The position numbers and the translations under genes are program-made. A stretch of DNA of 15,500 nucleotides, taken from NCBI GenBank assembly GCA_903905665.1, contig CAIVHJ010000150.1, positions 1 through 15,500 of the forward strand. Reading direction: 5' to 3'. This stretch comes from an uncultured Phycisphaerales bacterium (GTDB lineage: Bacteria > Planctomycetota > Phycisphaerae > UBA1845 > CAIVHJ01). The notes beneath the pieces were generated by a model, which was not told the origin of the DNA, ran no database searches, and saw only the letters and a program-made list of their open reading frames with translations. Below, in pieces: positions 6,537-14,798 of this stretch; the stretch's first letter is position 1, and each line of letters opens with the position of its first letter.

Positions 6537-6865
6537 AAAATGAGGATTCGTTGCAACTGGAGCGCACCCCGACCGGTGTGCTGCTGAAAGTCAAAGTGGT
6601 TCCCGGATCATCGAGGAATCGGATCGCGGGTATCTGGAACGGATCGCTGAAAGTCTCCGTCACCGCCCCACCGGAAAAAGGAAAAGCCAACCACGCCCTG
6701 ATCCGCCTGCTCGCCGATTTGCTGAACGTCCCCGCCAATCGTCTGTCCATTCATCGGGGTGAAACCTCGCCGTTCAAAATGATCCTCGTCAATGGATTAT
6801 CCCCAAAGGATATATTCGAACGGCTCAAACAAGCGGGGATTCGGATGAAAACTCCGTCAAGATGA
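6533..6865 (+). CDS. yggU: DUF167 / YggU-family protein
   Basis: This 110-residue protein matches the UPF0235/DUF167 (YggU) family throughout. It has the diagnostic strand LLKVKVVPGSSRNRIAG, then LKVSVTAPPEKGKANHALIRLLADLL (positions about 35-65), then an RGETSPFKMILV strand. Family members are small single-domain proteins of about 90-110 residues with no settled biochemical role. The start ATG overlaps the previous stop (ATGA), which implies translational coupling. Its 3' end overlaps the tail of the convergent methyltransferase/reductase gene by 9 bp, and no terminator is visible between them. Confidence 0.93.
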   Translation: MKNEDSLQLERTPTGVLLKVKVVPGSSRNRIAGIWNGSLKVSVTAPPEKGKANHALIRLLADLLNVPANRLSIHRGETSPFKMILVNGLSPKDIFERLKQAGIRMKTPSR

Positions 6866-8749
6866 TGTGGCAACTGTGGCTGCGACGCCGGAGTGGGCAC
6901 GAACGAACTCCACCAGCTCCGCCGCCACGCGATAACGGTTGAACGGCGGCAGAATGTAAAATCCGTCGGCGAACTCCCAGCACTCCTCGATGATCTCCCT
7001 GGCGATTTGCATTCCCTCCACCTGACCGGTTGACCGATCGGTTTTCGCCATCCGCGCTAAATAGCGCTCGGGTACCGTAACACCCGGAAGTTCATTGTGC
7101 ACGAATTCCGCGTTGCGGGCCGACGGAAACGCATAAATCGCCGGAAAAATCGGCGCATCGATGCCCAGATCACGAATCATCCGAACCGCTTCCGCCAGTC
7201 GCACAGGGTCGAATTGTATTTGCGTCAGAATGAACCGCGCACCCGCATCGACCTTGCGCTTGAGTTTGTTCACTTCAAACGAAAGGTTCCTGAGATTCGG
7301 ATTGAATCCACACCCAATGGTAAAATCCGTCGCCTTCCGAATGCTCGCACCGGCGTAGTTCACTCCCCGATTCAATCCGTCGATCATCTTGATCAGCCCG
7401 ATGCTGTTGAGATCGTACACGCTCGAAGCCCCCGGTTGATTGCCCAGCTTCGCCGGATCACCGGTAACCGCCAGCACCGACTTGATCCCCTGCATCCACG
7501 CCCCCATCAGCAATCCCTGCAACCCGATGATGTTGTGATCGCGGCAGCACAAATGAATGATGCATTCGATTCCGACTTCCTTCTGGATCATCGCTGCGGT
7601 CGTGATGTTGCTGACACGGAGCGTGGACAGCGGGGAATCTCCCAGTGTGATGGCATCCACCCCCAGCGGCTGCAACACCCGACTCCCGACCAGAATCCGT
7701 TCGAAATCCAGCCCGAACGGCGGATCCAACTCCACCACAACGACTTTCCGGTCCTTCATCCGCTCAAGATACGAAGCCGGTTGATGCGGCGGACGAACCG
7801 GTGTTTCCAGCACGACGGATTTGGGCACCTCGCGTATTCGCCGAACCACCGGCCGACGACGCCCGATGTGTTCCACCATCGCGCGAATCGAAATCGGCGT
7901 CGTTCCGCAACATCCACCGATCAAATTCGCACCGGCCTGCACCATCCGCTCACCCATCACCGCCAGATATTGCGGCGAGGACAAATACATGATCCGCCCG
8001 CCGACGTCCTCGGGAAATCCGGCATTGGGGAACGCGGAAATCAGCGCAGGGGAACGAGCCCCGAATTCCTCGATGATGTGCAGCACGTTCGCCACCCCGC
8101 GTCCACAATTCGTCCCCACCACGTCCGCCCCGTGCTCGACCAGACTCTGCAACGCCGAATAAACATCAACCCCCCCCGTCGTCACTGCCCGATGCTGAAA
8201 CGTCAACTCCGCAACCAGCGGCAAATCCACGTGGTTCTTGACCGCCCGAACGGCGATGTGCAACTGCTCCAGATCGGAAAACGTCTCCAGTAAGATCGCA
8301 TCCACTCCGGCGTCCGCCAACAAAATCGCCTGCTCGCGGAAAATCTCATACAGATCGTCGTCGGAAAATCGGATCGGTTCATCACCCGATTCCCCACTCG
8401 GCAACGACCCGATCGAACCCGCCACAAAGGCCCGGCCGTCCGCTGCTTCACGCGCGATTCGGACGCCCGCGGCATTGATGTCCACGATGTAATCTTCAAG
8501 ACCATACCACGCCAGCCGCCCCCGATTGGCCCCGTACGTATTCGTCTCTAGAAACCGTGCCCCCGCCGCCACGTAATCCCCATGCACCGATTTCACCAGT
8601 TCGGGCCGCTTGATGTTCAACTCGTCAAAATTCGCCTGCGCATCCACCCCGCGCGCGTACAACTCCGTCCCCATCGCCCCGTCCCCGACGAGTACTTCCT
8701 CCGCAAGCACATCCAAAAATTTAGACCCGATTCTCTTCAATCGAACCAT
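6857..8749 (-). CDS. Fused homocysteine S-methyltransferase / methylenetetrahydrofolate reductase
   Basis: This fused protein has about 630 residues. The N-terminal half is a zinc-dependent homocysteine methyltransferase of the MetH/BHMT type: VLVGDGAMGTELYARG, ETNTYGANRGRL, LLETFSD, and the zinc cysteines C215 (in NCGRG) and C280/C281 (in GGCCGTTP), spaced 65 apart as in MetH. The C-terminal half (from about 335) is an FAD-dependent MetF-type reductase: VVVELDPP, LGDSPLS, HLCCRDHN, VTGDPA and FILTQIQFD. B. subtilis YitJ has the same domain order. There is no cobalamin domain, so it may use another methyl donor or work with other methionine enzymes. I prefer ATG 8749, since a TATAAT at 8778-8773 lies just upstream. 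A longer TTG start at 8791 is possible and would leave a 10-bp gap to thiE. It is the last gene of the ribBA operon. Confidence 0.93.
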   Translation of the reverse strand: MVRLKRIGSKFLDVLAEEVLVGDGAMGTELYARGVDAQANFDELNIKRPELVKSVHGDYVAAGARFLETNTYGANRGRLAWYGLEDYIVDINAAGVRIAREAADGRAFVAGSIGSLPSGESGDEPIRFSDDDLYEIFREQAILLADAGVDAILLETFSDLEQLHIAVRAVKNHVDLPLVAELTFQHRAVTTGGVDVYSALQSLVEHGADVVGTNCGRGVANVLHIIEEFGARSPALISAFPNAGFPEDVGGRIMYLSSPQYLAVMGERMVQAGANLIGGCCGTTPISIRAMVEHIGRRRPVVRRIREVPKSVVLETPVRPPHQPASYLERMKDRKVVVVELDPPFGLDFERILVGSRVLQPLGVDAITLGDSPLSTLRVSNITTAAMIQKEVGIECIIHLCCRDHNIIGLQGLLMGAWMQGIKSVLAVTGDPAKLGNQPGASSVYDLNSIGLIKMIDGLNRGVNYAGASIRKATDFTIGCGFNPNLRNLSFEVNKLKRKVDAGARFILTQIQFDPVRLAEAVRMIRDLGIDAPIFPAIYAFPSARNAEFVHNELPGVTVPERYLARMAKTDRSTGQVEGMQIAREIIEECWEFADGFYILPPFNRYRVAAELVEFVRAHSGVAATVATSS

Positions 8750-8801
8750 CCTCTTGCACCGGTCTGGCGCTTTATTATATCCTTCCTGCAACCTCTGGAG
8801 T

Positions 8802-9854
8802 TTATAGCGATTCCCGCGAAATACGCTTCAGTATTTCTTTCGTCTTTTGGGAGGGGTCTTCTTGCGAAATGATGGCGCCGCAAACCGCCAAAGTATCGGC
8901 GGATTGCAGCAGACCGGCGTTATCAGCCGTGATACCCCCGATCGCGGCCAGCGGCAGCGACGTCAAACGACGCACCGCATCAAGTGTGTGCGGACCCGCC
9001 AATTCAGATTGGGGCTTTGTGACAGAGGCGAACATCGGTCCGACCGCCAGATAATCCGGCGGATTGTCAAGGGCTGCTTGCGCCTGCTCCAACGTATGCG
9101 TGCTCAAGCCGATCAAAAAATCCGGACCCAGCAACCGCCGCGCAGCAGCCACCGGAAAATCGTCCTGCCCCAGATGAACCCCGTCGGCACGAACCGCCTG
9201 TGCAATATCCGGCCGATCATTGATGATCAGCCAAGCCTGATAGCGGTCGCACAATTTTCGCAGACGCTTGGCCCGTTCCAGCACCGCGCGATCCGATAAT
9301 TCCTTCTCTCGCAATTGCAACGCGCCCGCTCCGCCCCGCAGCGCCGCTTCCGCCGTTTCATACCAGTCCCCGCGACACAACGATTCCGTCAAAAGCACAT
9401 ACAATCGAACTGTTTTAAAATTCGGCCCGACGGTCGCGCGACGGATTAAACGGCTGCTCAATGTATACGATTCATATCGCAACTTCTCCATCGCCCCGCC
9501 CAGCGGTTCGGACAGCAACTTCCCGTATTCTTCGACGACGCGAATGGCTTCCGTCAATCGGTTCCCCGCTGCCGTCAACACGTCCCCCCAGTCCTCACGG
9601 CGACGTTCACCTTCAGTCGTAATCACCGTTCCCACGTCACCGGGCGTGTCACGATACAGCGACAAAGGGTGATCCGTCGCCTCTGCCAGTTTTTCGCACA
9701 ACCGGTGTCGCAGCAATTTGAATTGTTCGCTCAGGCAGGCATCGTCCAGAACGAATCGGGCATAATCCTCCAGCACCCGAATCGCTTCACGGGCACGGTT
9801 CGCGTTGGCATCGATCAGACGCAGGCAGGAATGACGGTCTCCGGCGGGTTCCAT
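8802..9854 (-). CDS. thiE: Thiamine-phosphate synthase with extra N-terminal domain
   Basis: This 350-residue protein is much longer than the usual ThiE of about 210. Residues about 150-345 are the TIM-barrel synthase that joins HMP-pyrophosphate to thiazole phosphate: LYVLLTE, GGAGALQLREK, LIINDRPDIAQAV, DGVHLGQDD, IGLSTHT, YLAVGPMFAS, KPQSELAG and AIGGITADN. Residues about 10-140 are a helical domain (RLIDANANRAREAIRVLEDY, then RLTEAIRVVEEYGKL), a fusion known from planctomycetes and some other bacteria whose role is unclear. ATG 9854 lies 8 bp after the ribBA stop, so the genes share a transcript. The gap has no room for a TPP riboswitch. Confidence 0.95.
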   Translation of the reverse strand: MEPAGDRHSCLRLIDANANRAREAIRVLEDYARFVLDDACLSEQFKLLRHRLCEKLAEATDHPLSLYRDTPGDVGTVITTEGERRREDWGDVLTAAGNRLTEAIRVVEEYGKLLSEPLGGAMEKLRYESYTLSSRLIRRATVGPNFKTVRLYVLLTESLCRGDWYETAEAALRGGAGALQLREKELSDRAVLERAKRLRKLCDRYQAWLIINDRPDIAQAVRADGVHLGQDDFPVAAARRLLGPDFLIGLSTHTLEQAQAALDNPPDYLAVGPMFASVTKPQSELAGPHTLDAVRRLTSLPLAAIGGITADNAGLLQSADTLAVCGAIISQEDPSQKTKEILKRISRESL

Positions 9855-9862
9855 GGCAAACT

Positions 9863-11107
9863 CTAAAGTTTCAGAAATGTGTGACCGAGTTTCTCTTTTT
9901 TCGTGCGCAGGTATTTGCGGTTGTTTTCGTTGATCCCCACCTCCAGCCGAATCTGCTCCACAATCTCCAAACCATAAACACCCAAACGCTGAATCTTCTT
10001 GGGATTATTCGTCAGCGTCCGAATCCGCCGAACGCCCAATCCCCGAAGAATCTGGGCCCCGATTCCGTAATCACGCCGATCCGCCCGGAACCCCAGCTTT
10101 TCGTTCGCTTCCACCGTGTCCAGTCCCTGATCCTGCAACGCATACGCTTCCAGCTTGTAGTGCAATCCGATCCCGCGACCTTCCTGACGAAGATACACCA
10201 CCACTCCCTTGCCCTCTTCGTGTATCCGCGCCATCGAAACTTGCAACTGCGCCGCGCAGTCGCACCGCCGCGATCCGAACACATGACCCGTAAAACACTC
10301 CGATTCGACGCGAACCAGAATCGGGTCCGTCTGCTCGATGACCCGGCCCTGGGCATCGAGCTCGCCGATCCCACCGCAGCACAAGGCAAGATGCGGTTCG
10401 GGATCGATCGGCGATTGAAATTCGATCAGCGTGAATTCGCCGAACTCGGTCGGCAATGCCGTCGATACTCCGCGATGAATGAACGACTCGTGCTGAGTTC
10501 GGTATTCGATCAAATCGGCGACCGTGCAGATTTTCAATTGGTGGGCCCGACAAAACTCCACCAGATCCCCCAGCCGGGCCATCGTCCCGTCTTCGTTCAT
10601 GATTTCGATCAACACCCCGGCGGGCTTGAGACCCGCCAACCGACACAAGTCCACCGTGCCTTCCGTCTGTCCCGCGCGAACGAGCACCCCTCCCTCACGC
10701 GCCATGAGCGGATTGACGTGTCCCGGCCGGGTGAAATCGGACGGCTGAGCCTCGTCCGATACTGATCGAAGTATCGTCATGCACCGATCCGACGCACTGA
10801 CCCCCGTCGTCACGCCGAACCGAGGATGAGCGTCGATCGTCATCGTGAACGCCGTCCCGAAATGCGACGAATAATGACTCGTCAACAACGGAAGATGCAA
10901 CTGTTCGCAGCGACGGGCCGTCATCGGCAGACACAACACGCCGCGACCGTACTTGAGCATGAAATTGACGATCTCCGGCGTGACTTTTTCCGCCGCCATG
11001 ACCAGATCGCCCTCATTCTCCCGATCCTCGTCGTCCACCAAAACGATCATCCGACCGGCTCGAAGGTCTTCAAGGGCCTCCTCAATCGTACAAAACGGCT
11101 GACTCAT
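9863..11107 (-). CDS. ribBA: Bifunctional riboflavin enzyme RibBA
   Basis: This 414-residue protein holds both entry enzymes of riboflavin synthesis. Residues 1-205 are 3,4-dihydroxy-2-butanone-4-phosphate synthase: DDEDRENEGDL (25-35), HFGTAFTMTIDA, TTGVSASDR, RPGHVNPL and GQTEGTVDL. Residues about 210-414 are GTP cyclohydrolase II, with zinc cysteines C271, C282 and C284 in CFTGHVFGSRRCDC, then LRQEGRGIGL, YGIGAQIL and LTNNPKK. Both active sites look complete. ATG 11107 is preceded by AAAGGT about 11 bp upstream. It is the first gene of the operon with thiE and the methyltransferase/reductase fusion. The leader upstream does not look like an FMN riboswitch. Confidence 0.97.
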   Translation of the reverse strand: MSQPFCTIEEALEDLRAGRMIVLVDDEDRENEGDLVMAAEKVTPEIVNFMLKYGRGVLCLPMTARRCEQLHLPLLTSHYSSHFGTAFTMTIDAHPRFGVTTGVSASDRCMTILRSVSDEAQPSDFTRPGHVNPLMAREGGVLVRAGQTEGTVDLCRLAGLKPAGVLIEIMNEDGTMARLGDLVEFCRAHQLKICTVADLIEYRTQHESFIHRGVSTALPTEFGEFTLIEFQSPIDPEPHLALCCGGIGELDAQGRVIEQTDPILVRVESECFTGHVFGSRRCDCAAQLQVSMARIHEEGKGVVVYLRQEGRGIGLHYKLEAYALQDQGLDTVEANEKLGFRADRRDYGIGAQILRGLGVRRIRTLTNNPKKIQRLGVYGLEIVEQIRLEVGINENNRKYLRTKKEKLGHTFLKL

Positions 11108-11211
11108 ATTTCGTAACTACCTTTATAACCCATGCACCGACATGGGCTTCTTGTGGTAAACCCAGGGATTCTTCCAACGGCCCTTCCGGCTAGGGGTTTC
11201 GTCCGATTATA
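11108..11211 (-). promoter_or_regulatory. ribBA operon promoter and structured leader
   Basis: A perfect TATAAT (11211-11206, minus strand) gives a leader of about 90 nt before ribBA; no good -35 is seen at 17 bp. The leader can fold. CCCATG (11146-11141) pairs with CATGGG (11134-11129) around a 6-nt loop just before the ribosome site, and AAACCC (11199-11194) can pair with GGGTTT (11163-11158) around a domain that contains a smaller CGG/CCG hairpin. The conserved core of the FMN (RFN) riboswitch is absent. There is no T run for an attenuator. A protein-binding or translational control element is possible but not shown. Confidence 0.5.
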
Positions 11212-11313
11212 CAGTTTTCACATCGTCAATACCAACGCGAATCGCCTGTCCCTCGACCTATGGAACACCGACGCGGATCGTGCGACAATGGAGCGCATGA
11301 AGGAAACGATCCG

Positions 11314-11838
11314 ATGTTGAAGGAATATTCGATTGCGCCGCAGTCGGGCACGTGCTCCGTCACTCAGCGATCGCTGGCGGAGGGAGAGATTTACTATGCG
11401 GTCTTGTTCGAGACGCCTGAAGGATTCGATCGGCGCGATTTCTCGCTCGAAGCCTGGTCCGAACCTCCGCAGGGTTTTTACTGCTATTGGAAATCCCGCG
11501 TTCCCGTCCGACAAACGCGAAAACAACTCTTCGTCGATGCCGAAGTCCTGATCAATCTGTTCCAGCGGTTGGAAAACAACGACGAACCGGTCAAACAGCA
11601 TTTCCGATTTGTTCTGGCGCTGATCCTCCTGCGCAAACGGTTGCTCAAATACGACCAAACCGAACATCGTAGCGGCCAGGAATGGTGGAAAATGAGAATG
11701 CCGCGAGACCAGAGCGAGCACTGGGTGCTGAATCCCCGGATGAACGACGAGCAAATCCAGACCGTCAGCCAACAACTCAGCGCCATTCTGCACGGCGACG
11801 CTGGGGCGCTCGACAACGTGAGCGGCGATTCTCCATGA
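11314..11838 (+). CDS. Conserved-looking hypothetical protein
   Basis: This cytosolic protein has 174 residues from ATG 11314, chosen because GAAGGAAA stands about 8 bp upstream; an in-frame ATG at 11260 has no such site. The N-terminal third is beta-rich with regular GTCSVTQRSLAEGEIYYAVLFET, RRDFSLEAW and PPQGFYCYWKSRVP, which looks like a small compact domain but has no full zinc motif. The rest is helical and charged (VLALILLRKRLLKYDQTEH), then an acidic helix DEQIQTVSQQLSAIL. From memory it resembles hypothetical proteins found in planctomycetes, but I cannot name a family. It diverges from ribBA across a 206-bp gap. A MITE copy begins 5 bp after its stop. Confidence 0.8.
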   Translation: MLKEYSIAPQSGTCSVTQRSLAEGEIYYAVLFETPEGFDRRDFSLEAWSEPPQGFYCYWKSRVPVRQTRKQLFVDAEVLINLFQRLENNDEPVKQHFRFVLALILLRKRLLKYDQTEHRSGQEWWKMRMPRDQSEHWVLNPRMNDEQIQTVSQQLSAILHGDAGALDNVSGDSP

Positions 11839-11843
11839 TTTTA

Positions 11844-12113
11844 GAGCCTATCCGAATAACCGGCATGAGTCGCGTTGCGGTGCGGGGAGTTTGGATGCAA
11901 GGCGCGGCGACGTGGACGTATTTGGAAACTACGACCAGGAGCCGCAACGCCGCAGACAGACTCACTCCACCGCAACCCGAAGGGACGTCACCCTCCGCGG
12001 CGCATCCCTTCGTCGCTCGTCGTCACCAATACCTCCAGCATTTGCTCCTCCTTACTCCTTGGGCTGCTGGCGGCTGGTGCCGTCGCGGCCATGCGGGTTA
12101 TCCGGATAGGCTC
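11844..12113. mobile_element. MITE-like element, copy 2
   Basis: This is a 270-bp copy of the element at 636-903, same orientation and about 90% identical. The terminal repeats are the same, starting GAGCCTATCCGAATAACC on the left, with the right end reading inward as GAGCCTATCCGGATAACC. Flanks are TTA on the left (11841-11843) and TAA on the right (12114-12116), so a clean duplication is not evident; one base may have changed, or the terminal symmetry may simply extend to TTA/TAA. It lies in the intergenic space after the hypothetical gene and about 75 bp before the promoter of the secreted protein. Confidence 0.85.
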
Positions 12114-12187
12114 TAAACAGCAGTTAACTTCTTTTCTTCATAAGGATCGACGCGTACTCATCTTATGATCTAAGGACATTCTTCGTC

Positions 12188-12217
12188 TTGACACACCTTG
12201 GCGAAATAAGATAGGAT
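12188..12217 (+). promoter_or_regulatory. Promoter of the secreted dockerin protein
   Basis: A perfect -35 TTGACA (12188-12193) and a -10 TAGGAT (12212-12217, 4/6) are separated by 18 bp. This predicts a leader of about 70 nt before ATG 12295. The MITE copy ends about 75 bp upstream and leaves the promoter intact. Confidence 0.65.
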
Positions 12218-12294
12218 AGTTTTCCCATCGTCTTGGGACCAAAGGGGTTTGGGGTTATTGGAGAACTCCATCTTTATCGAGAGAGAGGAATCGC

Positions 12295-14709
12295 ATGTGT
12301 ATTCATCGATGCATCGCAAGCGTTTTGACTTTGACAACGGTTATCGGCGTTGTCGCACTCAGTTTCTCGCCCGGCTATGCAGGTAATCCACCCAAATCAT
12401 CCAAGGTCAATGTTTCGCCTGCCGTAGTGGGTGATAGTGAAACTGAAACTGCCGCACCAGTGGATGTGAATTCATCTCTGCCTGAACAGGAACCCACCCC
12501 CGTATCGGACACCGAGGAGGTGGACGAGGACATGGACGTGGAAGAAGCGTCCCCTCTACCGGCCAGCGAGGTGGAAGTTCCTATTCTTCCCTCGGTAGAT
12601 GACACGGCAGTTCTTATACCCATTGGGGCCAGCAAGCAGATTCCCTGGGCGGAACGGAATCCTATTGATCCGTGGCAAGGTGAAACTTTGCGGCCCGATC
12701 AAATCGAGGTTGCGCCGGTTCATCTGGACACAGATCGGTCCTACTCACCTCCTGCTAATGTTTACGCCGACCACGAGAGCATGCATATGGTGACATGCAC
12801 ATGGGATGATTCCAGCGGTCAAGCGACCGGCTATGCTTTTGCGGTCGGGACCGCTCCCGGTTGGACGAATGTCAAGTACTGGCAGTCCTGCAGCCGGAAC
12901 AAGGCTTTTTTCTATCCTCTCAAATACAATTTGCAGCCCGGAAGCACCATTTATGTATCTGTCCGGACCAATTTCGCTGATGGATCGGCCAGCTCAACCG
13001 TATCCAGCAACGCCGTGACGTTACACTACGATCCAATGGGGGATTCGGCCAACCAGATCAATTTAGTCCCTGCGTCATTTGGATTTGGATCGGATGGTGT
13101 CACCCCGGTGCCGGGTTGGTGTTCGTGGCAGATCAGCCGACTGAACGGTTTTTGCGGATCCATGTTGCCCATCATCAGGGAACTCTATGGTCCACCCGCG
13201 CAGAATCGAACCGTGTTGATTGTACGAGACTTGAAATGCTCCAATGATGCATACTTCTATCCAGGGTACAATGAAGTTCATATGGGTGACGAATGGTACC
13301 CCCAGTTACTGACCCACGAATTGATCCATACCTTTCGAGACAATGTGATGCTGACGAGGAATTCATACTGGGAACATGATCCGACTTTAACCGCTTTTGA
13401 GGAAGGATTTGCCCAGGCCGTCAGTTATGAATGCATGAATCTTTATATTGCCCGCCATCCGGGCGATCCGTACGTCAACACCAATGAAATCTGGTACTCG
13501 GATAACGACTGGGATTACAACTTTCAGAATGTTCCGGAGTTGGCTACCCGTGACTTCTGGAGCGACCAGGAAGGCATGTGGCTTTGCTGGACGCGGTATC
13601 AGATGGCGGCAGCGGCGATGCGCAAGATTCAAATCGAGCATCCCGGCTTTTACCAGCAGTTCAACCAACTATGGTACCAGACGATCAATAGTAATCCCAC
13701 CTCTGGTTTTTACCCTTCTCGCGCGCTGATTTTGAATCTCATCAATCAGTTGGTTCCCACAGTGGAAGGTATTCACACCATCCCCTGGATCGATCGGCAG
13801 TACGTTCTCGCCTGCGCGGATCGTCCCGGTCGAAAAATTTGGTTGCGGACTCAACACAATCCTTCCGGATCTGATTATCACATCGATCAATACATCTACA
13901 ATTACGAAACGTTCCCGAACGGCAGCGATTGGGCCTGGTTGTACGGAAACCAGTGGTTTTATTATTATTTGAACGGTTCTACAGGATTTGCTTCCTTGAC
14001 TGACTTTGCGGGCAATTGCATTTGGTGGAGCAGTTTGTTGATCGAACCGATACAGAATCCACCGGTCTATAATAACTTCGGATATGATTTCAAGAGACCC
14101 ATCAACATTAATAGCACACAGCCGGATGACATACCCGGTCTGCACGACCTCCAGCTTTATACCATGCATGTCGCCTTCCCACCGAAGACTCCTCGAACCT
14201 ACGTCTATCGAATCGTCGGCGATGCACTGGCGAATTCACACGGCATTTGGGGCGGGATTCGTGATGGAAGAGGGGGTCAAATCTACGTGGATCATGATGG
14301 ATATCCTGCAGAGGCTCCCCTGCCGGTGGTGAACGGAGTTTTTCACGGCACTCGTAGTTGGGCGGGAATCTATAATAGCGCAACAGGCCAATACGAAACG
14401 GTGCCGGGACGAGTTCACTTACGCTATGTCAACGCGAGTGGAAGAGTCTATCAATTTCATGAAAACATCGATCGGGGCAGTTGGCAGGGCAATCATATTT
14501 TCCTGCCCCAGTCCCAGAAACCGGGCGATATGGACTGCGACGGAAAAGTCACATTCGCCGATATCGATCCGTTTGTGTGGGCATTGAGCGGACAAGCTAC
14601 CTATCAGGCTCAATATCCTGATTGCAACTGGTTTAACGGCGATATCAACAATGACGGGATTACAAACTTCGCCGACATTGACGGTTTTGTGGCCAACTTG
14701 GGACTGTAA
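12295..14709 (+). CDS. Secreted multidomain protein: predicted HExxH metalloprotease with dockerin
   Basis: This protein has 804 residues. A signal peptide (hydrophobic about 8-28, likely cut after GYA) is followed by an acidic low-complexity linker (about 50-100). Residues about 155-245 look like a fibronectin-III domain (ATGYAFAVGTAPG, TIYVSVRTNFADG). Residues about 255-500 carry a zincin-like motif HELIHTFRD (H341, E342, H345) with FEEGFAQAVSYE (E369/E370) 24-25 residues later, the arrangement of glutamate-type zincins. About 510-740 is beta-rich and unrecognised. Residues about 743-804 are a type I dockerin with two calcium loops (DMDCDGKVTFADIDPF and DINNDGITNFADIDGF), typical of planctomycete exported proteins. 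The ribosome site AGAGGA precedes ATG 12295. Metalloprotease activity is inferred from the motif; it could also be a catalytically altered relative. Confidence 0.85.
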   Translation: MCIHRCIASVLTLTTVIGVVALSFSPGYAGNPPKSSKVNVSPAVVGDSETETAAPVDVNSSLPEQEPTPVSDTEEVDEDMDVEEASPLPASEVEVPILPSVDDTAVLIPIGASKQIPWAERNPIDPWQGETLRPDQIEVAPVHLDTDRSYSPPANVYADHESMHMVTCTWDDSSGQATGYAFAVGTAPGWTNVKYWQSCSRNKAFFYPLKYNLQPGSTIYVSVRTNFADGSASSTVSSNAVTLHYDPMGDSANQINLVPASFGFGSDGVTPVPGWCSWQISRLNGFCGSMLPIIRELYGPPAQNRTVLIVRDLKCSNDAYFYPGYNEVHMGDEWYPQLLTHELIHTFRDNVMLTRNSYWEHDPTLTAFEEGFAQAVSYECMNLYIARHPGDPYVNTNEIWYSDNDWDYNFQNVPELATRDFWSDQEGMWLCWTRYQMAAAAMRKIQIEHPGFYQQFNQLWYQTINSNPTSGFYPSRALILNLINQLVPTVEGIHTIPWIDRQYVLACADRPGRKIWLRTQHNPSGSDYHIDQYIYNYETFPNGSDWAWLYGNQWFYYYLNGSTGFASLTDFAGNCIWWSSLLIEPIQNPPVYNNFGYDFKRPININSTQPDDIPGLHDLQLYTMHVAFPPKTPRTYVYRIVGDALANSHGIWGGIRDGRGGQIYVDHDGYPAEAPLPVVNGVFHGTRSWAGIYNSATGQYETVPGRVHLRYVNASGRVYQFHENIDRGSWQGNHIFLPQSQKPGDMDCDGKVTFADIDPFVWALSGQATYQAQYPDCNWFNGDINNDGITNFADIDGFVANLGL

Positions 14710-14739
14710 CCCACGACAACGCTGCAGTGTTTGAACAAC

Positions 14740-14784
14740 AAACTGCGGAAGTAAGCATCAGAACGGAAGTTCCTCCCGCAGTTT
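14740..14784. terminator. Inverted repeat after the dockerin gene, possible terminator
   Basis: AAACTGCGG (14740-14748) and CCGCAGTTT (14776-14784) are perfect 9-bp arms around a 27-nt loop, 31 bp after the stop codon. Only ATTCAT follows, with no real T run, so it may act as an mRNA-end hairpin rather than a classic terminator. Confidence 0.4.
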
Positions 14785-14798
14785 ATTCATGATACGAA

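Noticed and set aside
7097..8293. 398-codon open frame on the plus strand opposite the methyltransferase/reductase gene
   Set aside because: Antisense shadow: His/Arg/Pro-rich with no recognisable domain, while the minus strand encodes a clear enzyme with all motifs.
9855..9862. TPP riboswitch controlling thiE
   Set aside because: Only 8 bp separate ribBA and thiE, leaving no room for the element.
9881..10765. 294-codon plus-strand frame opposite ribBA
   Set aside because: Antisense shadow of RibBA, whose two domains and zinc ligands are intact on the minus strand.
11108..11211. FMN riboswitch before ribBA
   Set aside because: The conserved RFN core (GGGGCAGGGTGAAATTCCC and ACCGGCGGT types) is absent on the minus strand.
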